64,000 nucleotides of DNA from Actinosynnema pretiosum (GTDB lineage Bacteria; Actinomycetota; Actinomycetes; Mycobacteriales; Pseudonocardiaceae): NCBI RefSeq assembly GCF_024171695.1, contig NZ_JAMTCF010000001.1:673061-737060 (forward strand). The letters are read 5' to 3'. This document shows positions 35,126 through 43,050 of the stretch, one piece after another. The stretch's first letter is position 1. Each line of letters opens with the position of its first letter. The position numbers were made by a program, and so were the translations under genes. The notes below the pieces were generated by a model that was not told the DNA's origin, ran no database searches, and saw only the letters and a program-made list of their open reading frames with translations.

Positions 35126-35632
35126 GTGGACCACACCCCCGAGCAGGGCTTGGACCGGGTCGCGCGCATCCAGGCGGAGTGGGCGCGCGAGCGGCCGGAC
35201 GTGGACGTGTCGCCCCAGGGCGTCATCGGCAGGCTGCACCGGTTGGCGGCGGCGCTGATGGAGGAGATCTCGGTCGTCTACCGGCGGCACGGGCTCGGCG
35301 AGGGCGAGTTCGACGTGCTGGCCGCGCTGCGGCGGGCCGGGGCGCCGTACGAGCGGGCGCCGGGCGAGCTGGCGCAGCACACGATGGTGACCACCGGGGC
35401 GATCACCAAGCGGTTGGACCGGCTGGAGCGCGACGGGCTCGTGACGCGGCGGATGACCGACGGGGACGGGCGCAGGCGGGTGGTGGCGCTGACCGAGGCG
35501 GGGAAGCGGGTGTTCGACCGGGCGTTCAGCGAGCACATGGCGAACGAGCGGCGGTTGCTGGACCTGCTGGACCCGGAGGAGGCGCGGGTGCTGGAGGGGT
35601 TGCTGGAACGGTGGTTGCGGCACTTCGACTGA
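35126..35632 (+). CDS. MarR-family transcriptional regulator
   Basis: 168 aa from GTG 35126. A winged helix with the MarR pattern (EFDVLAALRRAG; LAQHTMVTTGAITKRLDRLERDGLVTRR; DGDGRRRVVALTEAGKRV). N- and C-terminal helices (1-50, 135-168) form the dimer interface. No SD is obvious; TAGCGT lies 8 bases before the start, suggesting a leaderless mRNA. It is divergent from the EamA transporter across the palindrome cluster. Confidence 0.9.
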   Translation: MDHTPEQGLDRVARIQAEWARERPDVDVSPQGVIGRLHRLAAALMEEISVVYRRHGLGEGEFDVLAALRRAGAPYERAPGELAQHTMVTTGAITKRLDRLERDGLVTRRMTDGDGRRRVVALTEAGKRVFDRAFSEHMANERRLLDLLDPEEARVLEGLLERWLRHFD

Positions 35633-35635
35633 GGT

Positions 35636-35654
35636 TCAGGTAAGGCTTTCCTAA
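35636..35654. promoter_or_regulatory. Iron box 1 (IdeR/DmdR/DtxR-type)
   Basis: TCAGGTAAGGCTTTCCTAA matches the 19-bp TTAGGTWAGSCTAACCTAA consensus with about two or three deviations. It begins three bases after the MarR stop and lies 190 bases before the DUF1540 start. Confidence 0.7.
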
Positions 35655-35747
35655 TGGGATTGCCGGATTCCTCTGAGTGGTTTGAATTAATTTCATGAAA
35701 TTTGCTTCTTGGTGGCTTGAGCAGCGGTTATGCTGTTCTTTGGGCGT

Positions 35748-35766
35748 TCAGGTTAGCCTGTCCTAA
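35748..35766. promoter_or_regulatory. Iron box 2 (IdeR/DmdR/DtxR-type)
   Basis: TCAGGTTAGCCTGTCCTAA, three deviations from consensus. It is 78 bases before the DUF1540 start and probably overlaps the promoter. The region between the two boxes is unusually A+T-rich for this window. Confidence 0.72.
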
Positions 35767-35843
35767 ACATTTTCGACTTGCCGTGGTCGTGTCGGAGTGG
35801 GAGGTTGTTTCCACCGAGCCGACTAGACACTGAGGAAACGGTC

Positions 35844-36143
35844 ATGACGACAATGGATATGCCCGCCGTCCACGAGTGCACCGTGACCGGCTGCTCGTAC
35901 AACCACGACGGCTGCCACGCGTTCGCGATCACCGTGAGCGGGGTCAACGGGACCGCCGACTGCGGCACCTTCGTGCCGCTGGACACCAAGGGCGGGCTGC
36001 CGAAGGTGGTCGCGCAGGTCGGGGCGTGCTCCCGGTCGGACTGCTCGCACAACAAGAACCTGGAGTGCTCGGCGTCGAGCGTGCGCATCGGTCCCGGCAA
36101 GGGCGACCACGCGGCGAACTGCCTGACCTACACCACGGGCTGA
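35844..36143 (+). CDS. DUF1540 cysteine-rich protein, iron-regulated
   Basis: 99 aa from ATG 35844, with GAGG 8 bases upstream. Two DUF1540 copies. The first has C-x4-C-x-Y-N-x4-C in CTVTGCSYNHDGC, followed by AITVSG; the second has CSRSDCSHNKNLEC followed by VRIG. Two further Cys (ADCGTF, ANCLTY) complete eight. These look like small metal sites. DUF1540 function is not established. Two iron boxes upstream suggest that it is made under iron limitation. No signal peptide, so it is cytoplasmic. A hairpin follows at once. Confidence 0.88.
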   Translation: MTTMDMPAVHECTVTGCSYNHDGCHAFAITVSGVNGTADCGTFVPLDTKGGLPKVVAQVGACSRSDCSHNKNLECSASSVRIGPGKGDHAANCLTYTTG

Positions 36144-36160
36144 TCCCCCGGCCGCTGGTC

Positions 36161-36202
36161 GACGAGGGCCCCGCACCCGCTCCGGCGGCGCGGGGCCTCG
36201 TC
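36161..36202. terminator. Bidirectional hairpin between DUF1540 and SMI1-like genes
   Basis: Arms GACGAGG(G)CCCCGC and GCGGGGCCTCGTC, with a single bulge, between convergent stops at 36143 and 36223. Confidence 0.72.
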
Positions 36203-36222
36203 GTGTGCGGGCGTGCTCGGGA

Positions 36223-36645
36223 TCAGTCGTGGACGTGCTCGGCCAGGAACGCCGCGAACCCGTCCGCGAGCACCCGCGTCCCGCCGTCGCCCAGGTCGTG
36301 GTCGGTGGTGCGGACCTTCCCTGCGGGGTCGAGGAAGAGCGGGTTCCCGGCGGGGTCGACGCCGAAGACGAGCGCGTTCCCCACGCCCGGCCACCCGTCG
36401 TCGCGGAACCGCAGGGTGAGCGCGACGACGTCGACGTCCTCCAGCAGCGCCGACCCGCCGAACGCGTGCACGGGAACCCCGACGAAGCAGGCCCCGAACC
36501 GCTCGGCGAAGCGCGCGTAGTCCGGGTCGAGCGCGATCCCGAGCCGCGCCTCGACCTCGGGCAGCCGCTCGGGCGGGACCGGGGTCCCGCGCCCGTACCG
36601 CGCGACGGCGCGTTCGAGCGCGGCGATCAGCTCGGGTCCCAGCAC
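36223..36645 (-). CDS. SMI1/KNR4 (SUKH-type) family protein
   Basis: 140 aa from GTG 36645. The SUKH pattern is visible: an N-terminal helix with PPERLPEVEARLGIALDPDYARFAERFGA, then a beta region with hydrophobic strands (NALVFGVDPAGNPLFLD) and a final helix (ADGFAAFLAEHV). SUKH proteins often act as immunity proteins against contact-dependent toxins, but no toxin is adjacent. Upstream TAGCCT sits 6 bases before GTG, suggesting a leaderless start. Confidence 0.75.
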   Translation of the reverse strand: MLGPELIAALERAVARYGRGTPVPPERLPEVEARLGIALDPDYARFAERFGACFVGVPVHAFGGSALLEDVDVVALTLRFRDDGWPGVGNALVFGVDPAGNPLFLDPAGKVRTTDHDLGDGGTRVLADGFAAFLAEHVHD

Positions 36646-36704
36646 GGGGTCAGGCTAACCGGCGGTCCGCCGGGCGCACCGCCCCCGGCTCGCCACCCCC
36701 GCCG

Positions 36705-37286
36705 TCACCCCGCGAGCAGCTCCGCGATCCGCGCGACCGCCAGCGCCCGCGACGAGGGCGCCGTGGGCACCGACAGCGAGTCCGACATGGACCACCGCCC
36801 CTGCCCGTCCACCGCGACCGCCATGCTCACGTTCCCCTGCGGCGAGCCGATCTTCAGCAGCACCGAGGACTCCCGGTCGCCGCTCAGGTGCGCGTCGAGG
36901 AAGCGCCCGGCCTGGGCGCTCGCGGTCACCCCCGGTTCGAGCAAGCGCACGTCCCACCCGCCCGAGCCGTCCGGGCACAGCCGGAGCTGCCCGCGCGGCC
37001 CGCTGAGCAGGTGCGTCAGCACGGGCAGGTCGCCCCGCCAGCCGAGCATCCTGGTGATCCGGTCGGCCGTGGCGGCGGCCTCGATCACGGCGGCGAGCCG
37101 GGGCGATGGCCGGAACGCCCGGCCGGTCCGGGTCGCCAGCCCCCGGTGCACGAGCGAGTCGAGGCCGTCGAGCGGGGCGCGCGGCGCGGGCAGCGCCAGC
37201 TCCTCCCGCACCCCGGCGAGCGCGGGCGGTCTGACCCGCAGCAGGAAACCCAGCTCGGCGGTGGCGAGCACGAGCCGATCGACCAC
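36705..37286 (-). CDS. Hypothetical protein (weakly EspG-like layout)
   Basis: 193 aa from GTG 37286, with GAGGAGG 5 bases upstream; the frame extends to 37403 without an SD. It starts VVDRLVLATAELGFLLRVR, has a helical LDGLDSLVHRGLATR segment, and ends in a mixed alpha/beta half (GQLRLCPDGSGGWDVRLLEPG; VSMAVAVDGQGRWSMSDSL). The opening recalls EspG proteins of type VII secretion, but the resemblance is weak and no ESX genes are nearby. I would treat it as unknown. Confidence 0.6.
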   Translation of the reverse strand: MVDRLVLATAELGFLLRVRPPALAGVREELALPAPRAPLDGLDSLVHRGLATRTGRAFRPSPRLAAVIEAAATADRITRMLGWRGDLPVLTHLLSGPRGQLRLCPDGSGGWDVRLLEPGVTASAQAGRFLDAHLSGDRESSVLLKIGSPQGNVSMAVAVDGQGRWSMSDSLSVPTAPSSRALAVARIAELLAG

Positions 37287-37781
37287 GCGGACCTCCTCTT
37301 GGTCTGCACGGATGCGGTGTCCGTTCGCTGTCTCGCATCGCGGCCCCCGGTTCCGGCGTTGCACGGCCTCTCCGCACGAAAGCGGTCGCACAAGCCCCCT
37401 CATTAACCCGAAAGGTTTAACCCGAACCGACGAACGCGACCACTGACAGCGCTACTGCGGACTCCATCCAGGGCAATCCCCCGCCACGGAGAATATTCAC
37501 CCTGCTCCACTCCGGTGACAGGCCGGACCGGAGGCGTTGCGGGTTCCCGAAGAAAGCGTTTTCCAAATCTCACCCGCACGGGGGATGCAGTGGGTTCACC
37601 CGGCCGCGAGAGCCCACCACCGGGTGGTGGTGCCGCTCCCGGATGGCCCCACGACGGCTTGCCCCGAACGTGAGCGCACGTCCACGAAGCTGCCAGCGAC
37701 GAGCACTCCCCGTCGCCACGAGCACGGGTCGCCCCCGGCACGCGGTCCGCCGCGCTCTGCGGAACTGGCGCGATCACCCGC
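37287..37781. other. Gene-free divergent spacer
   Basis: About 500 bases, less G+C-rich near 37380-37440. It contains GAAAGCGTTTTC at about 37552-37563, another imperfect LacI-type palindrome. Promoters for both flanking genes must lie here. No coding frame has support. Confidence 0.45.
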
Positions 37782-38132
37782 GTGAACGAGCGCTTCCCCA
37801 CCGACGTCATCGCCTCCCGGACGCTGCTCGGGCCGAACGGCCCCGTGCGCCTGCTGGTGGGACGTCCCCGGCCGTTCGACGACGAGGCCCCCGAGGGCGA
37901 CCACCACTGCCCGATCCGCATCGAAGGCCTGGAGGACGAGCCGGTCGAGCTGGCCGTGGCGGGCGTCGACTCGCTCCAGGCCCTGATCCTCGCGCTCGGC
38001 GCGATCGGTGACCGGATCGGTTCCGCCCGGCAGGACCTCTCGTTCCTGGGGCAGCCCGAACTCGGCCTCCTGGCGTCGCAGCGCCTCGCGCCGGACTCGA
38101 CGGTGCTGAGCGTGCGGATGAGCACCGCCTGA
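37782..38132 (+). CDS. Hypothetical small protein
   Basis: 116 aa from GTG 37782 (VNERFPTDVIASRTL). It has alternating strands (VRLLVGRPRPF; HCPIRIEGL), a helix VDSLQALILALGAIGDRIGS and LGQPELGLLASQRL. It resembles a small actinobacterial family of unknown function recurring near regulatory genes. No signal peptide or membrane segment. It is closed by the bidirectional terminator at 38147-38185. Confidence 0.65.
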   Translation: MNERFPTDVIASRTLLGPNGPVRLLVGRPRPFDDEAPEGDHHCPIRIEGLEDEPVELAVAGVDSLQALILALGAIGDRIGSARQDLSFLGQPELGLLASQRLAPDSTVLSVRMSTA

Positions 38133-38146
38133 CCGCACGCGCACGG

Positions 38147-38185
38147 GGAACGGCCCGGTCCAGCGTCACTGGACCGGGCCGTTCC
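38147..38185. terminator. Perfect bidirectional terminator
   Basis: A 17-bp perfect stem GGAACGGCCCGGTCCAG / CTGGACCGGGCCGTTCC with a 5-base loop, between convergent stops at 38132 and 38202. Confidence 0.85.
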
Positions 38186-38201
38186 ACTACCGCGCGTCAG
38201 C

Positions 38202-38792
38202 TCAGCGGGTGAGCTCCAGGACGGCCTCGACCGCCAGCCAGACGCCGAAGAGGAAGAACAGCGCCGACGCGCCGTACCGGATCGTCTTCTCCGGCAGCGC
38301 CTTGCCGAGCGCCCGGCCGACCACGATGGCCAGCGCGTCCGCCGCGACCATGCCGAGCGTGGAGCCGATCCAGACGCCGAACCAGCCGTAGTCGGTGGCG
38401 AGGGTGATGGTGGCGAGCATGGTCTTGTCGCCAAGCTCGGCCAGGAAGAACGCCGTGCCGACCGCGATCACCGCGGAGCGGGTCACGTTCTGCGCCTTGG
38501 ACTTCTCGTCGTCGGTGAGCGAGTCGCCGCGCAGCGTCCAGAAGCCGAAAATCACGAACGCGATCGCGGCGGCCAGGTTGATCCAGCCGGTGGGCAGCGC
38601 GGCGCCGAGGCCGAAACCGATGGCGACCGAGGCGAGGTGCACGATCGCCGTGGCGATGGTGATGCCGAGGATCACCGGCCAGACCTTGAAGCGGGTGGCG
38701 AAGGTCAGCGCCATGAGCTGCGACTTGTCGCCCAGCTCGGCGACGAAGATGACGCCGAACGACACGGCGGTGCTGAGGAGTGCTGCGTCCAT
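38202..38792 (-). CDS. TMEM165/GDT1 (UPF0016) family Mn2+ exporter
   Basis: 196 aa, six or seven membrane helices. Both family signatures E-x-G-D-K-S/T are intact: Glu19-Asp22 in VAELGDKSQ and Glu119-Asp122 in LAELGDKTM. They form the cation site. Bacterial members (MneA/Mnx) export manganese. A yybP-ykoY riboswitch sits in the leader, which independently supports manganese control. It is monocistronic, ending at the bidirectional terminator. Confidence 0.93.
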   Translation of the reverse strand: MDAALLSTAVSFGVIFVAELGDKSQLMALTFATRFKVWPVILGITIATAIVHLASVAIGFGLGAALPTGWINLAAAIAFVIFGFWTLRGDSLTDDEKSKAQNVTRSAVIAVGTAFFLAELGDKTMLATITLATDYGWFGVWIGSTLGMVAADALAIVVGRALGKALPEKTIRYGASALFFLFGVWLAVEAVLELTR

Positions 38793-38839
38793 GGTGGCTC
38801 TGTCCGGTCCCTGTGTGTCCGGTGCCGGACCAGGAGCGC

Positions 38840-38985
38840 TTCAGGGCGACCTCGACCCGACACGCGTGCGTGTCTGGATCGAAGGTCTCGCCCGCCCCGG
38901 AGACCGAGGCCACCCGACCGGACCCGCGAGCGGGTCAGTGTGTCGATCGGGACGTTGGGGGGCTACTCCCCTTCGCTTGCGGTCC
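38840..38985 (-). promoter_or_regulatory. yybP-ykoY manganese riboswitch
   Basis: In the minus-strand leader of the GDT1 gene, AAGGGGAGUAGCC occurs at 38974-38962. This is the invariant GGGGAGUAG of the aptamer. About 100 nt downstream is GGCGAGACCUUCG...GGUCGAGGUC, matching the second conserved loop (GCCGAGACC). A stem closes between them. The expression platform, with CCGGUCC/GGACCGG alternatives, lies between 38792 and 38840. Ends are approximate. Confidence 0.82.
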
Positions 38986-39084
38986 GAACGGTACAGAGTG
39001 TGACGTCGTTGGGCCAAGTCGGCGTGACCGGCGACACCACCGGCGTGGCACTTCCGGCGGGCGCGCGCCCGGTGTGACGACGGG

Positions 39085-40071
39085 TCAGGTCCGCGCGCCG
39101 AGGTTCGCAGGGGTGGCGGGTTCCGGGCCGGTCTGCACGGGTTCAGCGGCCGGGTCGTCGGCGGCGCGCTCGGGGCGGTCCAGTTCCCCGGTGGCGCGCG
39201 GGGCGCGGGTGCCCGCGTAGACGGCGAGCAGCACGGCCGCGCAGCCGACGAGCTGGACCGCGTTCGGGCGCTCGCCCATGAGCGCGATGCCGAGCACGAC
39301 CGACCCGACCGGCTGGACCAGCATCAGCGCCGCGCCCGTGGACGAGGGCATCCTGGGCAGCGCCGCCGAGATCAGCAGCCAGCCCACGATCTGCCCGATG
39401 AGCGCCAGTGCCGCCAGCCAGCCGAGTGACGCCCAACCGGGGGTGAGGTCCAGCTGGCCGGTCGGGACGCCGAACGCGACCGCGACCGCCCCCGCCGAGA
39501 CCGTGGCCAGCAGCAGCGCCCGCACGCCGCCCCCGCCGCGCCGGACCAGCAGCAGGTAGAACGCGTACGCCGTGCCCGCGCCGAGCGAGGCCAGCGCGCC
39601 GCCGAGCGGGTCGGCGCCGGTCACCGGGGTGCCCGCCAGGCCGCCCGCCAGCACCACGCCGAGCAGCAGCACCGGCACGGTCGCGACGAACCGGCGGCTG
39701 GTGCGCTCGCCGTGCAGCAGGTACGCGGCGGTCGGCACGATCACCACCTGCACCGACAGCAGGACCGTGGAGATGCCCGCGCCGACCATCCGGATGCCCT
39801 CGGCCCACAGCACGAAGTCCACGCCCAGCGCGGCGCCCGCCAGCAGCGGGACCAGGGTCGGCTTCGGGCCGGTTCCCGCGCCCGCGCGGCGCTCGGTGCG
39901 GCGTTCGCGCGCGTAGAGCGCGAGCAGCACCGGGAACGCGATCAGGCAGCGCCAGAACGCGCTGGTCGGCGCGGGGGTGTTCGAGAAGTGGATGAACATC
40001 GAGGCCAGCGAGATGCACAGCCCGCCGAGCACGGCGGTCAGCCTCGGGTCCACGGTCGTCAAGCGGCTCAC
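39085..40071 (-). CDS. EamA-family (DMT) transporter
   Basis: 328 aa from GTG 40071 (VSRLTTVDPRLTAV); an upstream GTG at 40104 would begin inside the A+T-rich divergent promoter. Ten membrane helices in two EamA repeats (GLCISLASMFIHF ... AYLLHGE; YAFYLLLVRRG ... ALMGERPNAVQLVG), with a Pro/Glu-rich cytoplasmic tail of 40 residues. It is divergent from the LysR gene, the probable regulator. The substrate is unknown; amino acids or drugs are common. Confidence 0.87.
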   Translation of the reverse strand: MSRLTTVDPRLTAVLGGLCISLASMFIHFSNTPAPTSAFWRCLIAFPVLLALYARERRTERRAGAGTGPKPTLVPLLAGAALGVDFVLWAEGIRMVGAGISTVLLSVQVVIVPTAAYLLHGERTSRRFVATVPVLLLGVVLAGGLAGTPVTGADPLGGALASLGAGTAYAFYLLLVRRGGGGVRALLLATVSAGAVAVAFGVPTGQLDLTPGWASLGWLAALALIGQIVGWLLISAALPRMPSSTGAALMLVQPVGSVVLGIALMGERPNAVQLVGCAAVLLAVYAGTRAPRATGELDRPERAADDPAAEPVQTGPEPATPANLGART

Positions 40072-40144
40072 CGGATTAGTTTGAGCAGGACAACTAACCA
40101 GCACAAGTAATTGTTTTTCAGCAGAAAGCAGTAGATTTACTACC

Positions 40145-41071
40145 GTGTTCGGGTTGGAGAGGTTGCGGGCGCTGCACGCGGTGGCGGCGCACGGTTCGGT
40201 CGCGGGCGCGGCGGCGGCGCTGCACGTGACGCCCTCCGGGGTGTCGCAGCAGCTGGCGAAGCTGGAGAAGGAGGCGGGTCAGCCGCTGCTGGAGCCGAGG
40301 GGCCGGGGCGTGCGGCTGACCACGGCCGGGCACGTGCTGGCCGGGCACGCGACGCGGGTGCTGGAGCAGCTGGCGCGGGCGCGGGCCGAGCTGGACCTGC
40401 TGCGGGAGGACGTCACGGGGACGCTGCGCGTGGGCGCGATCCCGACCACCCTGCAGGCGCTGCTGCCACCGGCGCTGGGGGCGCTGCGGGAGCGGCACCC
40501 GGAGCTGGCGGTGGTGCTGCGGGAGGGCGAGGCGGAGGAGTCGCTGCCCAGGCTGGTCGCGGGCGAGCTGGACGTGGCGGTCCTGGACAGCTGGGACCAC
40601 CTGCCGGTGCGGGTGCCGGAGGGGGTGGTGTGCGTGGAGCTGATGGCGGACGTGGCGGACCTGGCGCTGCCCGCCGGGCACCGGCTGGCGCACCGGCGGG
40701 TGGTCGACCTGGGCGAGGTGGACGACATCGGGTGGATCGGGTGGAGCGTCGGGTCGGGGTGCCACGGGTGGCTGGAGCACGTGCTGCGCGGGGAGGGGCT
40801 GGGCGGGCGGATCACGTGCGCGGTCGGCGGGTACCCGACGCAGCTGGCGCTGGTGGCGGGCACGGTGGGGGCGGCGGTGGTGCCGAGGCTGGGGCGGGTC
40901 GTGGTGCCGGAGGGCGTCCGGATGATCGCCACCCGGCCGGTGCTGGGGCGGCGGATCTTGGCGGTGACGCGGGCGGAGGACGTGGAGCGGGGAGTGGTGC
41001 GGGCTTGCGTGGACGTGCTGCGGGAGGTGGCGGACCGGTTCACGCAGGGGGAGGTGGGGGTGGGGCGGTAG
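40145..41071 (+). CDS. LysR-family transcriptional regulator
   Basis: 308 aa from GTG 40145. HTH at residues 3-62 (FGLERLRALHAVAAHGSVAGAAAALHVTPSGVSQQLAKLE), effector domain 90-295. No SD; TAGATT lies 7 bases before the GTG, so a leaderless mRNA is likely. The A+T-rich gap (40072-40144), with repeated AACTAA/AACCAG and AGCAG words, is the expected binding region for control of itself and the EamA gene. Confidence 0.91.
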   Translation: MFGLERLRALHAVAAHGSVAGAAAALHVTPSGVSQQLAKLEKEAGQPLLEPRGRGVRLTTAGHVLAGHATRVLEQLARARAELDLLREDVTGTLRVGAIPTTLQALLPPALGALRERHPELAVVLREGEAEESLPRLVAGELDVAVLDSWDHLPVRVPEGVVCVELMADVADLALPAGHRLAHRRVVDLGEVDDIGWIGWSVGSGCHGWLEHVLRGEGLGGRITCAVGGYPTQLALVAGTVGAAVVPRLGRVVVPEGVRMIATRPVLGRRILAVTRAEDVERGVVRACVDVLREVADRFTQGEVGVGR

Positions 41072-41175
41072 GTGGGGGTGCTCGGTCCGGGTCGATGCGG
41101 GGGGCGGATTCGTCGACATCGGTGAACTGGTGGTCGGTGACCGGTCGCCCGCCGGACGTCTGTACAAAGGCACGC

Positions 41176-41643
41176 ATGTGCGCTAACCGGATGAGCGGAT
41201 ACGATGACGCTTCCCGACTAGAAAGACTGCGTGACGCCTTCCCCGGTGCAAGCCGGGTAGACCTTGGCTCAGCTTCTGTCGATCACGTTTCCGGACTCTA
41301 CGAAGCGGCTGGCTACGAAGTAGGGTCAGAATTGCGTGAATTTCTCGAAGAGTATCGAGAGTGCTCCATTTCGTGGACGTACCGCGAATTGGAGGGCGGC
41401 GTGCAAATCGACGCAGAAAAGGCTCTTTCTTTCTACCCTGGCAACATTCGCGTATTTTCCCGGAGGGTAGGTCGCCCTCTGGTTCCCATCGGCTCTGCGT
41501 TCGAGACCGAAGAAGTGGTATTGATCGCGAGCGGTGGAGACGTATTTCTCGCTGGAGATGCTGGAATGCAGTACGCCGGTAACGGGTTTAAGCAGTCTAT
41601 GCAGGCGCTGATTTCCGGAACTTGGGACAAGACGTTCTTCTGA
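41176..41643 (+). CDS. SUKH-3-like protein of foreign base composition
   Basis: 155 aa from ATG 41176, with AAAGG 5 bases upstream; a second ATG at 41191 is possible. N-terminal helices (RLERLRDAFPGASRVDLG; VGSELREFLEEYRE) precede a beta-rich half with LVPIGSAFETEEVVLIASGGDVFLAG and the end region ALISGTWDKTFF, the SUKH-3 pattern. Family members are immunity proteins of polymorphic-toxin systems. G+C is far below the neighbours (28 to 33 of 60 in sampled lines), and codons use A/T at third positions, so recent transfer is likely. No toxin gene adjoins it. Confidence 0.8.
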   Translation: MCANRMSGYDDASRLERLRDAFPGASRVDLGSASVDHVSGLYEAAGYEVGSELREFLEEYRECSISWTYRELEGGVQIDAEKALSFYPGNIRVFSRRVGRPLVPIGSAFETEEVVLIASGGDVFLAGDAGMQYAGNGFKQSMQALISGTWDKTFF

Positions 41644-41661
41644 AGCCAGGTCCAGGCCCCC

Positions 41662-43050
41662 TCAGCTCCAGGCGACCGGCAGGGACTCGGGAGCGCCGTG
41701 GCGCCACTGGACCTGGTCCGCGTCCACGGCCAGTCGCAGGCCTGGGAAGCGCGGGAGCAGGGCGCCGATCGTCACTTCCAGGTCCATGCGCGCCAGGCGC
41801 GCGCCCACCCAGGACGGCGCCGGGCGCGGGGTCGGCGTGGGGCCGGTGGCCAGGTCGGAGACGTGGACCCGTTCGCCCGCCCTGATCACCACGCCGCCCA
41901 GTTCGACGTCCGCCTCGGCCAGTGCCGGGCCCCGTGGACGGCGGGTCGGGGGTGGCAGGGCGTCCAGGGCCTCGGGCAGGGACTCGGGGTTGTGGCGCAG
42001 CCAGGCCAGGTCCGCCGGGTGGGTGAGGAGGGTGTGGGCGGTCGCGGCGATGCGGTGGGTGGTCGTGCCGTGCGCCGAGGTCAGCAGGAGGGCGCCCAGG
42101 TCCGCCAGTTCGTCGTCGGCCAGGCGGTGGCCGTCCACCGAGGCGGTGGCCAGGGTGCTGATCAGGTCGCCCTCCGGGGTCGACCGGCGGCGCCTGGCCA
42201 GTGCGGCGAAGTAGCGGTGCAGGTCGGTGTCGGCTCGTGCGGCGCTCCCCCGGCGCCTCGGTTCGGACGGGGCCAGGGTCAGGCGCTTCAGGGGTGGGCG
42301 GCCCCGGTCCCGCGCGGTGGGCAGCAGGGCTGCCCGTTCGGTGTCGTCGGCGCCCCGGACCACCGCGTCCCAGGCGATCCGGCCGTTCGTCGCGTGGTCC
42401 CCGGCGGGGCGGTCCTCCAGCGCCCACTCGGCCCTGGCCGCCGCCGCCCAGCTCGGCACGCCACCGGTGGGTGCGGCTTGGGCCCGGTCGGCGGGCGTCG
42501 GACCGGGCAGGTCCAGTTCGGCCCGCGCGATCTCGGCCCAGCCCTGGCCGGCTTCCGCCAAGCCGGCCTTGGCCGCCCCGCCTCGGACCGCGACCCGCTC
42601 CGCCCCGCCCGCGTGCAGCTCCCCCACCAGCTCCCGCAGCTCGGCCCGGTCCCGCTCCGGAACGCCGAGCACCTGGCACGCGGTCGCCACCGCCAGCCTG
42701 CGCGCCACCCCGGCCACCAGGTCGACCGGCTCGCCCCCGTTCGCCATCAGGTCCAGCAGCGCCTTCGCCGTGCTCGTCGTGCGCGGGCGGGCTCGTTCCA
42801 CGTGCCGCGCCGTCAGCACCCGCGCCGCGAAGCGCCTCAGCCCGGCGTGCTCGCGCGCCTGCGCCGGGTCCGGCGGGGGCTGCTCCGGGGGCGCGGCGGG
42901 GGTGGTCGGGCGCAGGCGCGGGTCGGCCAGGGCCGCGCGCGCCTCGGCCGCGCCTATGACGAGCCACGCCCCGCGCCACCGGGTGACCTGCGCGGGCGCC
43001 AGGGAGGTGGCCTGCGGGCGGCGCAGGACGCGGTGCGCGGGGAAGGGCAT
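41662..43050 (-). CDS. Cytochrome P450 homologue lacking the haem-ligand cysteine
   Basis: 462 aa from ATG 43050, with GAGGAG upstream. P450 landmarks are the I helix LLLTSAHGTTTHRIAATAH, the strand VELGGVVIRAGERVHVSDL, and the L helix/C-terminus VGARLARMDLEV, LLPRFPGLRLAVD and LPVAW. The segment that should read FGxGxHxCxG is replaced by PRPAPSWVG, so no thiolate ligand exists. The K-helix ExxR is also lost (EALDALP). A long Ala/Pro/Gly-rich insert occupies about residues 150-260. It is an intact frame, so either a non-haem P450-fold auxiliary protein, as known for EryCII/DnrQ-type partners, or a gene in decay. No glycosyltransferase is nearby. Confidence 0.8.
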   Translation of the reverse strand: MPFPAHRVLRRPQATSLAPAQVTRWRGAWLVIGAAEARAALADPRLRPTTPAAPPEQPPPDPAQAREHAGLRRFAARVLTARHVERARPRTTSTAKALLDLMANGGEPVDLVAGVARRLAVATACQVLGVPERDRAELRELVGELHAGGAERVAVRGGAAKAGLAEAGQGWAEIARAELDLPGPTPADRAQAAPTGGVPSWAAAARAEWALEDRPAGDHATNGRIAWDAVVRGADDTERAALLPTARDRGRPPLKRLTLAPSEPRRRGSAARADTDLHRYFAALARRRRSTPEGDLISTLATASVDGHRLADDELADLGALLLTSAHGTTTHRIAATAHTLLTHPADLAWLRHNPESLPEALDALPPPTRRPRGPALAEADVELGGVVIRAGERVHVSDLATGPTPTPRPAPSWVGARLARMDLEVTIGALLPRFPGLRLAVDADQVQWRHGAPESLPVAWS

